Assembly (NCBI GenBank): GCA_035444405.1
Contig: DAOMOP010000205.1
Location: 1-7,307, forward strand
Reading direction: 5' to 3'
Origin: DAOMOP01 sp035444405
GTDB taxonomy: Bacteria > Pseudomonadota > Gammaproteobacteria > Burkholderiales > Rhodocyclaceae
Length of the DNA stretch: 7,307 nucleotides
Positions 1 through 5,336 of the stretch are shown one piece after another (position 1 is the stretch's first letter; every line of letters starts with the position of its first letter). Position numbers and translations under genes: made by a program. The notes beneath the pieces are model-generated. The model ran no database searches, had not been told where the DNA came from, and saw only the letters and a list, made by a program, of their open reading frames with translations.

Positions 1-358
1 CGCCAGCGCCGCGGCGGACGTCGCCGAGGTGACACCGGCGCAGGGCCGCCGCGCACCGCGCACGTTTCGCACCGCGCTGGTGATCAGCCTGATGAACCCG
101 AAGGCCATCCTGTTCTTCGTGTCGTTCTTCATCCAGTTCGTCGATCCGGCCTACGCGCATCCGGGCCTGTCGTTCGCGATCCTGGCGGTGATCGTGCAGG
201 TGTGCAGCGCAGTGTACCTGTCGCTCCTGATCTTCAGCGGCGCCTACCTCGCCGCCCAGTTCCGCCGCCGCCGGCGCCTGGCCGCCGGCGCCACCGGCGG
301 GGTCGGCGCGCTGTTCATCGCGTTCGGCGCCAAGCTCGCGACGGCGACGCTGTCCTGA
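1..358 (+). CDS. leuE: LeuE-type amino-acid exporter (LysE/RhtB family), C-terminal part
   Basis: This is the 3' end of an inner-membrane exporter of the LysE/RhtB superfamily, closest by recognition to leucine exporter LeuE. Such proteins expel neutral amino acids, probably by proton antiport. The frame is already open at position 2, so the gene starts upstream of the window; the GTG at 29 is not a credible start. 118 residues are visible, against about 210 for full LeuE. A polar, Arg-rich loop (residues 13-23) precedes three hydrophobic segments at about 24-46, 56-80 and 95-115. The first carries the characteristic NPKAILFFVSFF-IQFVDP motif, which is the strongest evidence for the LeuE group. 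A basic RRRRR cluster (88-92) follows the second segment, as expected for a cytoplasmic loop. The protein ends at TGA 356-358. No clear terminator follows; only a 10-bp palindrome, CGAAGCTTCG, lies at 374-383. The exact substrate is inferred. Confidence 0.85.
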   Translation, partial: ASAAADVAEVTPAQGRRAPRTFRTALVISLMNPKAILFFVSFFIQFVDPAYAHPGLSFAILAVIVQVCSAVYLSLLIFSGAYLAAQFRRRRRLAAGATGGVGALFIAFGAKLATATLS

Positions 359-401
359 CGGCAAGCCACGCCCCGAAGCTTCGCAACACGCACGGCGCAA
401 G

Positions 402-666
402 TCAGTGCTCGCCGGGGCGGCCGCCGATGATGATCGCCGGCACGGCATCGCGCCCATGCACGGCGATCATCTCCTCGATGCCCGACAGGTCGGGCAGGCG
501 GTGCGCGATGCCGACGTGGCAGTCGAAACCGGCGCGGCGCAGCAGCACGTCGACGTCGATGAACTTGCGGTCGACGAGCGGATTCATCGGCGCCTGCGGC
601 ACGTGGCACTGCAGGCAGAAGTAGCGGCGCGGCGACAGCTCGGCGAGAAAGTTGCCGTCGCGGTCC
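402..666 (-). pseudogene. napB-napC chimeric remnant (decayed second nap copy)
   Basis: Read on the - strand, positions 666-529 encode the C-terminal part of NapB: DRDGNFLAEL, haem site CLQCH, then FIDVDVLLRRAG. Positions 526-402 encode the last part of NapC: haem site remnant DCHVGIAHRLPDL and VHGRDAVPAIIIGG, with stop TGA at 404-402. The two pieces join in one open frame at LRRAG-F-DCHVG. Against the intact genes, 529-666 aligns without gaps to 4779-4916 (11 differences in 138 by hand count), and 421-526 to 4111-4216 (about 12 in 106). The equivalent of about 560 bp is missing between them. The NapC haem site has lost its first Cys, reading GFDCH instead of CIDCH. Upstream the frame is open back to a TGA at 743-741 but has no ATG/GTG/TTG before the haem motif, so no sensible protein with a signal peptide can start. 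It is therefore a relic of a diverged paralogous nap cluster rather than a fresh duplicate. Confidence 0.88.
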
Positions 667-929
667 GGCGGCGCGCCGGCGCCCCGACCGCCCGTGTGCG
701 ATGCCGCGCGGCCGGCGGTCCGTCGCGTGGCGCTTGTAAGTCACCGGCCATCGGCTATTTTGGAAATATCCGTATCCGGCGCAGGCGGAGTCGTTCCGGC
801 GCCCCCGGGATGCTCCGCCGCGGTGCATCCCGGGCGTGTGGCAGCCGTCGCATCCGGTGCACCGCCATCGCGCCGACGCCAACCGGTCTGCATGGTCGTT
901 CTTTCCGCGCACGCAGGGGAGCAGCGAGC
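667..929. other. non-coding stretch upstream of the ligase pseudogene
   Basis: These 263 bases lie between the napBC remnant and the ligase start. I find no recognisable gene. Homology to napB stops at 666 (the DRDG codons), so the left part is unrelated or fully eroded sequence. The only marked compositional feature is an AT-rich patch at 755-775 within very GC-rich DNA, which may be a promoter (separate entry). On the - strand a CTGCDGCH peptide can be read near 861-838. It sits in a different frame from the napB remnant and has no family context. Confidence 0.5.
734..761 (+). promoter_or_regulatory. possible sigma-70 promoter for the ligase gene
   Basis: TTGTAA at 734-739 and TATTTT at 756-761 are separated by 16 bases. 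They lie in the only AT-rich patch between leuE and the ligase start at 930, which would leave a leader of about 160 bases. The match is moderate and based on consensus only. The patch could also be leftover sequence from the deleted nap copy. Confidence 0.25.
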
Positions 930-1668
930 ATGAGCGCATTATCGAGCGTCGGCGAGGCCCTGAGCCTCAATGCCAGGCTGTTCCCGGACAAGGTCGGCGC
1001 GCGCGACCTCGTGCGGTCACTGACGTTTCGCCAATGGAACGAACGCGCCTGCCGGCTCGCGAATGCGCTGTCGGGGCTGGGGCTCGTCAAGGGCGATCGC
1101 GTGGCGGTGCTGGCCTACAACTGCGTCGAGTGGCTGGAGATCTACGCCGCGCTCGCAAAAGCCGGGCTGGTCGCGGTGCCGATCAACTTTCGCCTCGTCG
1201 GCCCCGAGATCCGCTACATCGTCGAGAACGCCGAAGCGAGCGCGTTCATCGTGCAGGCCGACCTCTACGACCACGTCGAGCCGATCCGCAGCGAGCTGGC
1301 GCTCGCCGACGAGCAGTGCATATTCACCTCGCTGGTGCCGACCCACTACATATGATGCTGGAGCTGCCCGAGGCGGTGAAGCGCGCGCACGACGTGCAGT
1401 GCGTGCGCAAGCTGCTGATCTCGTCCGCACCGGCGCGCGAAGCGACCAAGCGCGCGATCATGGCGCAGTTTCGCAACTCGCGGCTCTACGAGATGTACGG
1501 CTCGACCGAGGCCGGCTGGGTGACGGTACTGCGCCCGGACGAGCAATTCCACAAGCTCGGCTCGATCGGCCGCGAGCTCGCCGGCACCGGCCCGGTCCGC
1601 CTGCTCGACGACGCCGGCATCGACGTCGCCGACGGCGAAGTCGGCGAGCTCCACTCGCGCACACCCGG
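930..1668 (+). pseudogene. acyl-CoA ligase (AMP-forming, ANL superfamily), multiply broken
   Basis: The intact family activates a carboxylic acid with ATP to an acyl-AMP and then an acyl-CoA. The start ATG at 930 has a GGGGA-type ribosome site at about 916-920. Residues 1-132 are a normal ANL N-terminus: LTFRQWNERACRLANAL, then GDRVAVLAYN, then YAALAKAGLVAVPINFRL. After ADEQCIF (to 1325) the sequence jumps to TSLVPTHYI, which in this family lies far downstream. The P-loop motif (SSGTTGxPKG type) and its surroundings, roughly 110-130 residues judged from family layout, are gone. At 1350-1352 one base is missing where TAC ATC ATG ATG is expected, giving TGA at 1353-1355. Homology resumes in another frame from 1352: MMLELPEAVKR, KLLISSAPAR, and the YEMYGSTEAGW core. 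It ends at GELHSRTP (about 1666). The whole C-terminal domain, with the DRxK hinge and catalytic Lys, is absent. It cannot be active. Confidence 0.87.
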
Positions 1669-3258
1669 CCGATCCTCGCGACGCTGCGCGCCCACGGCGT
1701 CCAGCTCATCCACATGCGTCACGAACAAAGCTGCGCCTACGCCGCCGACGCGTGGGCGCGCACGACCGGCACGCCGGGTGTGTGCTGCGTGACCGCCGGC
1801 TGCGGCCTCACCAACGCGGTGACCGGCTTGAGCACGGCGGCGCTCGCACAGAGCGCGGTCGTGTGCATCGCCGGACAGCATCCGACCACCGAGGACGGCC
1901 TCGGTGCCTTCCACGAAGCCTACGGCAGCGAGCTGTGTGGCTCGTTCGCGAAGTTCGCCAAGCGCGTGCTCGACGGCTCGACGATCGCGGTGGACCTGCG
2001 CCAGGCGTTTCGTGAGGCCACTACCGCGCCGCAAGGCGTGAGCGTCGTCGAGATCCCGACCAACATCCTGTACCCGCGCACCGATCCGGCCGCGCAGCGG
2101 CGCGGCGCACGGCTGTACGGCGCCGACGACCTGCGTGCGGGCGCCGATCCACGCGGCATCGAGCGTGCCATCGCGCTGCTGCATGGCGCGCAGCGCCCGC
2201 TGATTGCCGCCGGCGACGGCCTGTTCTGGTCGGGCGCGGCGGCCGAGCTGTGCGCGTCCGCCGAGCTCACCGGCATGCCGGTCTATGCGCGCCGCGCCGG
2301 CCAGGGGGCGCTGCCCGAGGATCACCCGCTCGCAGTGCGCGGTCCGTGGAAAAAGCCCTTCACCGGCCGCGCCGACGTCGTGCTGGCACTCGGCTTCCGG
2401 TTCTGGAGCGGCGAGCGCTTCGGCGAGCCGCCGACCTGGAGCGCCGACGCGCGCTACATCCAGGCCGACGCGACGGCGCAGCGCATCGGCCTGCACGTGC
2501 CGGCCGAGGTCGCGCTGGTCGGCGATGCGAAGCTGGTGCTGCGGCGGCTCCTCGACGCGGCCCGCCCCCACGACTGGAGCGGGCTGCGCGACAGCCTCTG
2601 GCTGCACGAGCTCGCCGAGGTACGCGAGCGCTTCGAACAGATGATCGACGCGCGCGAGCGCAGCCACCACGCGCGCGCGCCGGTGCACCCAGACCGCCTC
2701 GCACGCGAGCTATGCGAGCTCATCGACCGCGACGCGACCGTCGTGATCGACAGTTTCACGCTGAGCGGCTGGGTGTCGCACTGGCTGAAGGCGCGCTTTG
2801 CCGGCCAGGTGCTCGACGCCGGCCCGCTCGCCCCGGTCGGCCACGGCATCGGCATGGCAATCGGCGCGCAACTCGCGCGCCCCGGCAAGCAGGTGGTGGT
2901 CGCGATCGGCGACGGGGGTCTGGGCATCGGCGGCTTCGACCTCGAGACCGCGCGCCGCTACCGCCTGCCGATCGTCGTCGTGCTGTGGAACAACAGCTCG
3001 TGGGGACCGGCCTTCGAGGAGATGCCGGCGCTGAAAGGGCGCACCGACCCGTTCGACATGCTGCCCGAACTGCGCTACGACCGCATCGCCGCGCTGATGG
3101 ACTGCCACGGCGAATTCGTCATCCGGCCGGACGCGCTGCGCGGCGCACTGGAATGCGCGCTGCGCTCCGGCAAGACCGCACTCGTCAACGTGATCGGCGA
3201 CCGCCGGGTCGGCCACCCGAGCCTCGGCGGCAACCTGCTCGGCTCGACGCGAGTGTGA
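1669..3258 (+). CDS. ThDP-dependent enzyme (acetolactate synthase / 2-hydroxyacyl-CoA lyase-like), 5'-truncated
   Basis: This is a thiamine-diphosphate enzyme of the acetolactate synthase-like superfamily, which makes or breaks C-C bonds next to a carbonyl. Homology starts abruptly at PILATLRAHG (1669), directly after the ligase remnant. About 25-30 family residues, including the normal start and the first strand/loop, are missing. The first in-frame ATG is 1714, giving MRHEQS with only three residues before the catalytic Glu (codon 1723-1725). The rest is uninterrupted for 529 codons: N-terminal pyrimidine domain (ending about VVEIPTNIL, 2070), central domain (about 2150-2550, with PLIAAGDGLFWSG), and C-terminal pyrophosphate domain. 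The last carries the Mg/ThDP motif GDG (2908-2916) to NN (2989-2994), and GPLAPVGHGIGMAIGAQLARPG ahead of it. The SGMEVET-like segment (here GGFDLETARRYRLP) and the adjoining acyl-CoA ligase hint at a 2-hydroxyacyl-CoA lyase-type role, but the substrate cannot be read from sequence. It has no start of its own with a clear ribosome site, so it is probably a young pseudogene. Translation from 1714 would yield a truncated protein. Confidence 0.75.
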   Translation, partial: PILATLRAHGVQLIHMRHEQSCAYAADAWARTTGTPGVCCVTAGCGLTNAVTGLSTAALAQSAVVCIAGQHPTTEDGLGAFHEAYGSELCGSFAKFAKRVLDGSTIAVDLRQAFREATTAPQGVSVVEIPTNILYPRTDPAAQRRGARLYGADDLRAGADPRGIERAIALLHGAQRPLIAAGDGLFWSGAAAELCASAELTGMPVYARRAGQGALPEDHPLAVRGPWKKPFTGRADVVLALGFRFWSGERFGEPPTWSADARYIQADATAQRIGLHVPAEVALVGDAKLVLRRLLDAARPHDWSGLRDSLWLHELAEVRERFEQMIDARERSHHARAPVHPDRLARELCELIDRDATVVIDSFTLSGWVSHWLKARFAGQVLDAGPLAPVGHGIGMAIGAQLARPGKQVVVAIGDGGLGIGGFDLETARRYRLPIVVVLWNNSSWGPAFEEMPALKGRTDPFDMLPELRYDRIAALMDCHGEFVIRPDALRGALECALRSGKTALVNVIGDRRVGHPSLGGNLLGSTRV

Positions 3259-3330
3259 GTTCAGGGGCGCACAGCCGATGGGCGAAGCGTCCCCTGGAAA
3301 GCCTGGAGCCCATATGGGTCAGCCGAGGAC
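3259..3330. terminator. inverted repeats between convergent genes
   Basis: The 72 bases separate the ends of the ThDP gene (+) and brnA (-). Two inverted repeats lie here. CAGGGG-CGC at 3262-3270 pairs with GCG-T-CCCCTG at 3287-3296, with one bulged base. A perfect palindrome, CCCATATGGG, occupies 3309-3318. Neither is followed by a T-tract on either strand, so a bidirectional terminator is plausible from position rather than from classical intrinsic form. Confidence 0.35.
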
Positions 3331-3540
3331 CTACTTCCAATTGAGGTTCAGCTTGCGCTGCGAGGCTGCGCAGTCGCGCAAGTACAGGTTGATGAGGCTT
3401 TGATACGGAATGCCAACCTCCTCGGACAGCGCCTTGAAGTAAGCGATCGATTCTTCGTCCAGGCGGATCGTGACCTGTTTCTTCAACTGAGAAGCGTAGG
3501 GATTCTTTCTGGCGTGGGAGAAATCGTATTCTTTTCGCAT
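3331..3540 (-). CDS. brnA: BrnA antitoxin
   Basis: This is the antitoxin of a type II toxin-antitoxin pair. In this family BrnA binds and neutralises BrnT and represses the operon through a ribbon-helix-helix DNA-binding domain. It has 69 residues. The N-terminal part, MRKEYDFSHARKNPYA, is the typical BrnA toxin-binding lead. KKQVTIRLDEESIAYFKALS (about 20-39) forms the RHH strand and first helix, and GIPYQSLINLYLRDCA (43-58) the second helix. The start at 3540 is preceded by AAAGGTG at a suitable distance. The longer open frame back to 3642 overlaps brnT coding sequence and is not used. It follows brnT by 10 bases, so the two are co-transcribed with the toxin first, the usual BrnTA order. 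Its local base composition is lower in GC than its neighbours, as expected for a transferred module. Confidence 0.92.
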   Translation of the reverse strand: MRKEYDFSHARKNPYASQLKKQVTIRLDEESIAYFKALSEEVGIPYQSLINLYLRDCAASQRKLNLNWK

Positions 3541-3550
3541 AATCACACCT

Positions 3551-3832
3551 TTACGGGTAGTACGTCGTTTCCTTGGCCGTTGCCTTGCGTGCAGAGATGA
3601 TTCGAATGACGTCGCCGTCGCGTCGGCAACAGTGGCAGACAACCAGGAGCCGTAACGCGGAACTCAATCCGAGAAGAACGAAACGGTCCTCGTCTTCCGA
3701 GTGATCGGGGTCGTCGATGAGCTTGGCGCGCTCGTCGGAGAAGGCGGATCTCGCCTCCTCGAAGCTCACGCCGTGCTTCTTGAGGTTGGCAGTGGCTTTT
3801 CTTTCGTCCCACTCGAAGTGCAGTCCGCTCAT
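3551..3832 (-). CDS. brnT: BrnT ribonuclease toxin
   Basis: This is the toxin of the BrnTA module, a small RelE-fold ribonuclease that halts translation when BrnA is depleted. It has 93 residues, the normal length. Family landmarks run in order: FEWDERKATANLKKHGVSFEEA (about 6-27), a DDPDHSEDEDRFVLLG segment (40-55), and the C-terminal RIISARKATAKETTYYP, where the conserved basic/aromatic residues thought to act on RNA reside. The segment LLVVCHCCRRDGD has unusual clustered cysteines where many BrnTs have VVY/FTE-like residues. MSGLHFEW at 3832 was chosen as start. The in-frame upstream extension to 3883 lies across the promoter and looks non-family. There is no Shine-Dalgarno before 3832, which agrees with possible leaderless translation. 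It shows no frameshift or stop and appears intact. Confidence 0.93.
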   Translation of the reverse strand: MSGLHFEWDERKATANLKKHGVSFEEARSAFSDERAKLIDDPDHSEDEDRFVLLGLSSALRLLVVCHCCRRDGDVIRIISARKATAKETTYYP

Positions 3833-3838
3833 GGGACG

Positions 3839-3867
3839 AGTGTATGTACAACGTAGTTGTTGCACAA
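3839..3867 (-). promoter_or_regulatory. brnTA promoter with palindromic operator in the spacer
   Basis: On the - strand TTGTGC (3867-3862) and TACACT (3844-3839) are spaced by exactly 17 bases. The spacer contains a perfect inverted repeat with 5-bp arms, ACAAC-TAC-GTTGT (3860-3848). This is a natural site for the ribbon-helix-helix domain of BrnA to repress its own operon. Transcription would begin about at the brnT ATG (3832), six bases below the -10 box, so the mRNA could be leaderless. The box matches are modest; the palindrome and its placement are the stronger evidence. Confidence 0.5.
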
Positions 3868-3905
3868 GTCGGTACGGCAACACCGCGAGTATCGCTGCGA
3901 GGCCA

Positions 3906-3996
3906 ACCGCGCTGCGCGGTCGCGCAGCTGCGCCGAGGGCTGCCGCAGGCCGCCCGAGACCAGGCGCCGCGGCAGGCCGCCGGCGAGTGCGGCGCC
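3906..3996. repeat. run of GC-rich inverted repeats between nap and brnTA
   Basis: Three perfect inverted repeats follow one another: ACCGCG-CTG-CGCGGT (3906-3920), palindrome GCGCAGCTGCGC (3922-3933), and GGCGCCGC (3963-3970) with GCGGCGCC (3989-3996). No gene is recognisable in 3868-4088. Transcription from nap would cross them before reaching brnTA, so they may insulate the two operons. High GC content makes chance repeats more likely. Confidence 0.4.
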
Positions 3997-4069
3997 GCTA
4001 TCACCCCGCTACAGCAGCCGACACATCCCGACGCTTCGAATCTGCGCGGCAGAACCCGTCATGTCCGAA

Positions 4070-4083
4070 GCCGCTTGCGCGGC
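4070..4083 (-). terminator. 3' hairpin just after napC
   Basis: Five bases past the napC stop, the - strand reads GCCGC-GCAA-GCGGC, a perfect five-pair G/C stem closed by a GNRA-type tetraloop. No U-tract follows, so it may protect the 3' end of the mRNA or mark a Rho-dependent end rather than act as a classical terminator. Confidence 0.4.
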
Positions 4084-4088
4084 CCCGC

Positions 4089-4742
4089 TCACTCGTCCCC
4101 CGCTGCCCCGCCGCCGATGATGATCGCCGGCACCGCGTCGCGCCCATGCACCCGGATCATCTCGTCGATGCCCGCGAGATCCGGCAGACGGTGCGCGATG
4201 CCGACGTGACAGTCGATGCAGGTGCGCTCACCGCTCGCCAGCGCCGTCGAATGCGCCCGGTTCGCGCGCGGGCTCTGGCGCGTGAAGTCCATGTAGCCGA
4301 ACTCGTGGCAGTTGCGGCATTCGAGCGAGTCGTTGGCCTTCAGCCGCCGCCACTCGTTCATCGCCAGCGCGAGGCGCATCGCCTCGAACTTGTCGCGCGT
4401 GTCGATGGTGCCGAAGATCTTGCCCCACACCTCCTTCGAGGCCTGCATCTTGCGTGCGATCTTTGCCGTCCATTCGTGCGGCACGTGGCAGTCCGAGCAT
4501 TTCGCGCGCACGCCGCTGCGATTGGTGAAGTGGATGGTCGGCTGCAGCTCCTGGTACACGTTGTCACGCATCTCGTGGCAGCCGATGCAGAACTGCTCGG
4601 TGTTGGTGAGCTCCAGCGCGGTGTTGAAACCGCCCCAGAACAACACCCCGCCGACGAAGCCCCCGATGGTCAGAAAGCCGAGGCTGTAGTGCGTGCTGGG
4701 CCGGCGCAGCACCTGCCAGTAGCGCTTGGCGAGCTTGATCAT
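4089..4742 (-). CDS. napC: NapC, membrane tetrahaem c-type quinol dehydrogenase
   Basis: NapC oxidises membrane quinol and passes electrons to NapB for periplasmic nitrate reduction. The 217 residues match the family's usual length of about 200. A short cytoplasmic N-terminus (MIKLAKRYWQVLRRPS) leads into one transmembrane helix at about 19-40 (LGFLTIGGFVGGVLFWGG). The periplasmic domain carries four haem-binding motifs: CIGCH (52-56), CSDCH (82-86), CRNCH (142-146) and CIDCH (175-179). The NapC/NirT hallmark FxNRSGVRAKCSDCHVPHEW surrounds the second. The start at 4742 follows a GAGGGG ribosome site lying directly after the napB stop (gap 8 bases), so translation is probably coupled. An open frame in the same phase extends back to 5336 but is only napB read out of phase. 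A partial diverged relic of this gene's 3' end lies at 402-526. With no NapG/NapH seen downstream, NapC is the likely sole quinol link here. Confidence 0.96.
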   Translation of the reverse strand: MIKLAKRYWQVLRRPSTHYSLGFLTIGGFVGGVLFWGGFNTALELTNTEQFCIGCHEMRDNVYQELQPTIHFTNRSGVRAKCSDCHVPHEWTAKIARKMQASKEVWGKIFGTIDTRDKFEAMRLALAMNEWRRLKANDSLECRNCHEFGYMDFTRQSPRANRAHSTALASGERTCIDCHVGIAHRLPDLAGIDEMIRVHGRDAVPAIIIGGGAAGDE

Positions 4743-4750
4743 GGCCCCTC

Positions 4751-5257
4751 CTACTCGCGCAGCGTCGCCGACGGCGAGCCGGCACGGCGCAGCAGCACAT
4801 CGACGTCGATGAACTCGCTGTCGACGAGCGGGTTCAGCGGCGCCTGCGGCACATGGCACTGCAGGCAGAAGTACTGGCGCGGCGTCAGCTCGGCGAGGAA
4901 GTTGCCGTCGCGGTCCATGAAGTGGGTGACGCTGATCATCGGCGCCTTGCTGTCCTCGACGCGCGTGCGCGCATGGCAGAACATGCAGCGATTGACGTGG
5001 CGGTCGAGCTGGTAGCCCTCGATCTTGTGCGGGATCACCGGCGGCTGCATCGCGTAGTTGCGTGCGCGGCGCACGCTGCTGTCGTCGGGGTCGACGAAGG
5101 GCGGCGGCGTTGCTTCGGCGGTGATCGGCGTCGGGCCGCGCATGCGGTCGATGAAGCCGGGCGGAAAATGCTCGCTGGCGCGCGCGCCGTCGGGCGCGAG
5201 CGCCGGCAGCGCGGCGGCAGAAGCGCAAACCAGGCAGGCAACGAGGGTTCGGCGCAT
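4751..5257 (-). CDS. napB: NapB, periplasmic dihaem cytochrome c subunit of nitrate reductase
   Basis: NapB is the small subunit that relays electrons from NapC to the NapA catalytic subunit. It has 168 residues. A signal peptide covers about 1-27 (hydrophobic core VACLVCASAAALPALA, cleavage probably after GARA). The mature part has the RGPTPITAE lead, then PPVIPHKIEGY with His77 as a likely axial haem ligand, haem site CMFCH (91-95), a second probable ligand His112 in ISVTHFMDRDG, and haem site CLQCH (131-135) followed by VPQAPLNPLVDSEF. The start at 5257 was chosen because AAGGAG lies six bases upstream (5269-5264) and the signal peptide begins there. The in-frame ATG at 5278 would place that ribosome site inside the gene. 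It lies 79 bases after napA and 8 bases before napC. Its 3' half has a diverged duplicate at 529-666. Confidence 0.96.
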   Translation of the reverse strand: MRRTLVACLVCASAAALPALAPDGARASEHFPPGFIDRMRGPTPITAEATPPPFVDPDDSSVRRARNYAMQPPVIPHKIEGYQLDRHVNRCMFCHARTRVEDSKAPMISVTHFMDRDGNFLAELTPRQYFCLQCHVPQAPLNPLVDSEFIDVDVLLRRAGSPSATLRE

Positions 5258-5336
5258 GATGATCTCCTTTGTCCGCATGCGGCGCCGCGCCTGATGGCAC
5301 GCCCCGCACGCGGGCGCTGTGACGGCACGTCCGCAT

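Noticed and set aside
838..861. CTGCDGCH peptide on the - strand, resembling a haem-c or Fe-S motif
   Set aside because: It lies in a long GC-driven open frame that is out of phase with the napB remnant, and no family sequence surrounds it. A single short Cys motif in such DNA is weak evidence.
1063..1668. N-terminal extension of the ThDP enzyme frame back to 1063
   Set aside because: This part is the ligase coding region in a wrong frame, giving Arg/Ser/Ala-rich nonsense, so it is not a real fusion protein.
3541..3642. Longer brnA start at 3642
   Set aside because: It would overlap the brnT 3' end with non-family sequence. ATG 3540 has a suitable ribosome site and matches the family N-terminus.
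3868..4004. Possible hydrophobic protein on the - strand upstream of brnT
   Set aside because: The frame is open but has no recognisable start or family features, and it overlaps the inverted-repeat cluster.
4089..5336. 415-codon open frame on the - strand that includes NapC at its end
   Set aside because: The first half is napB read out of phase. NapC proteins begin shortly before the membrane helix, and a ribosome site precedes 4742.
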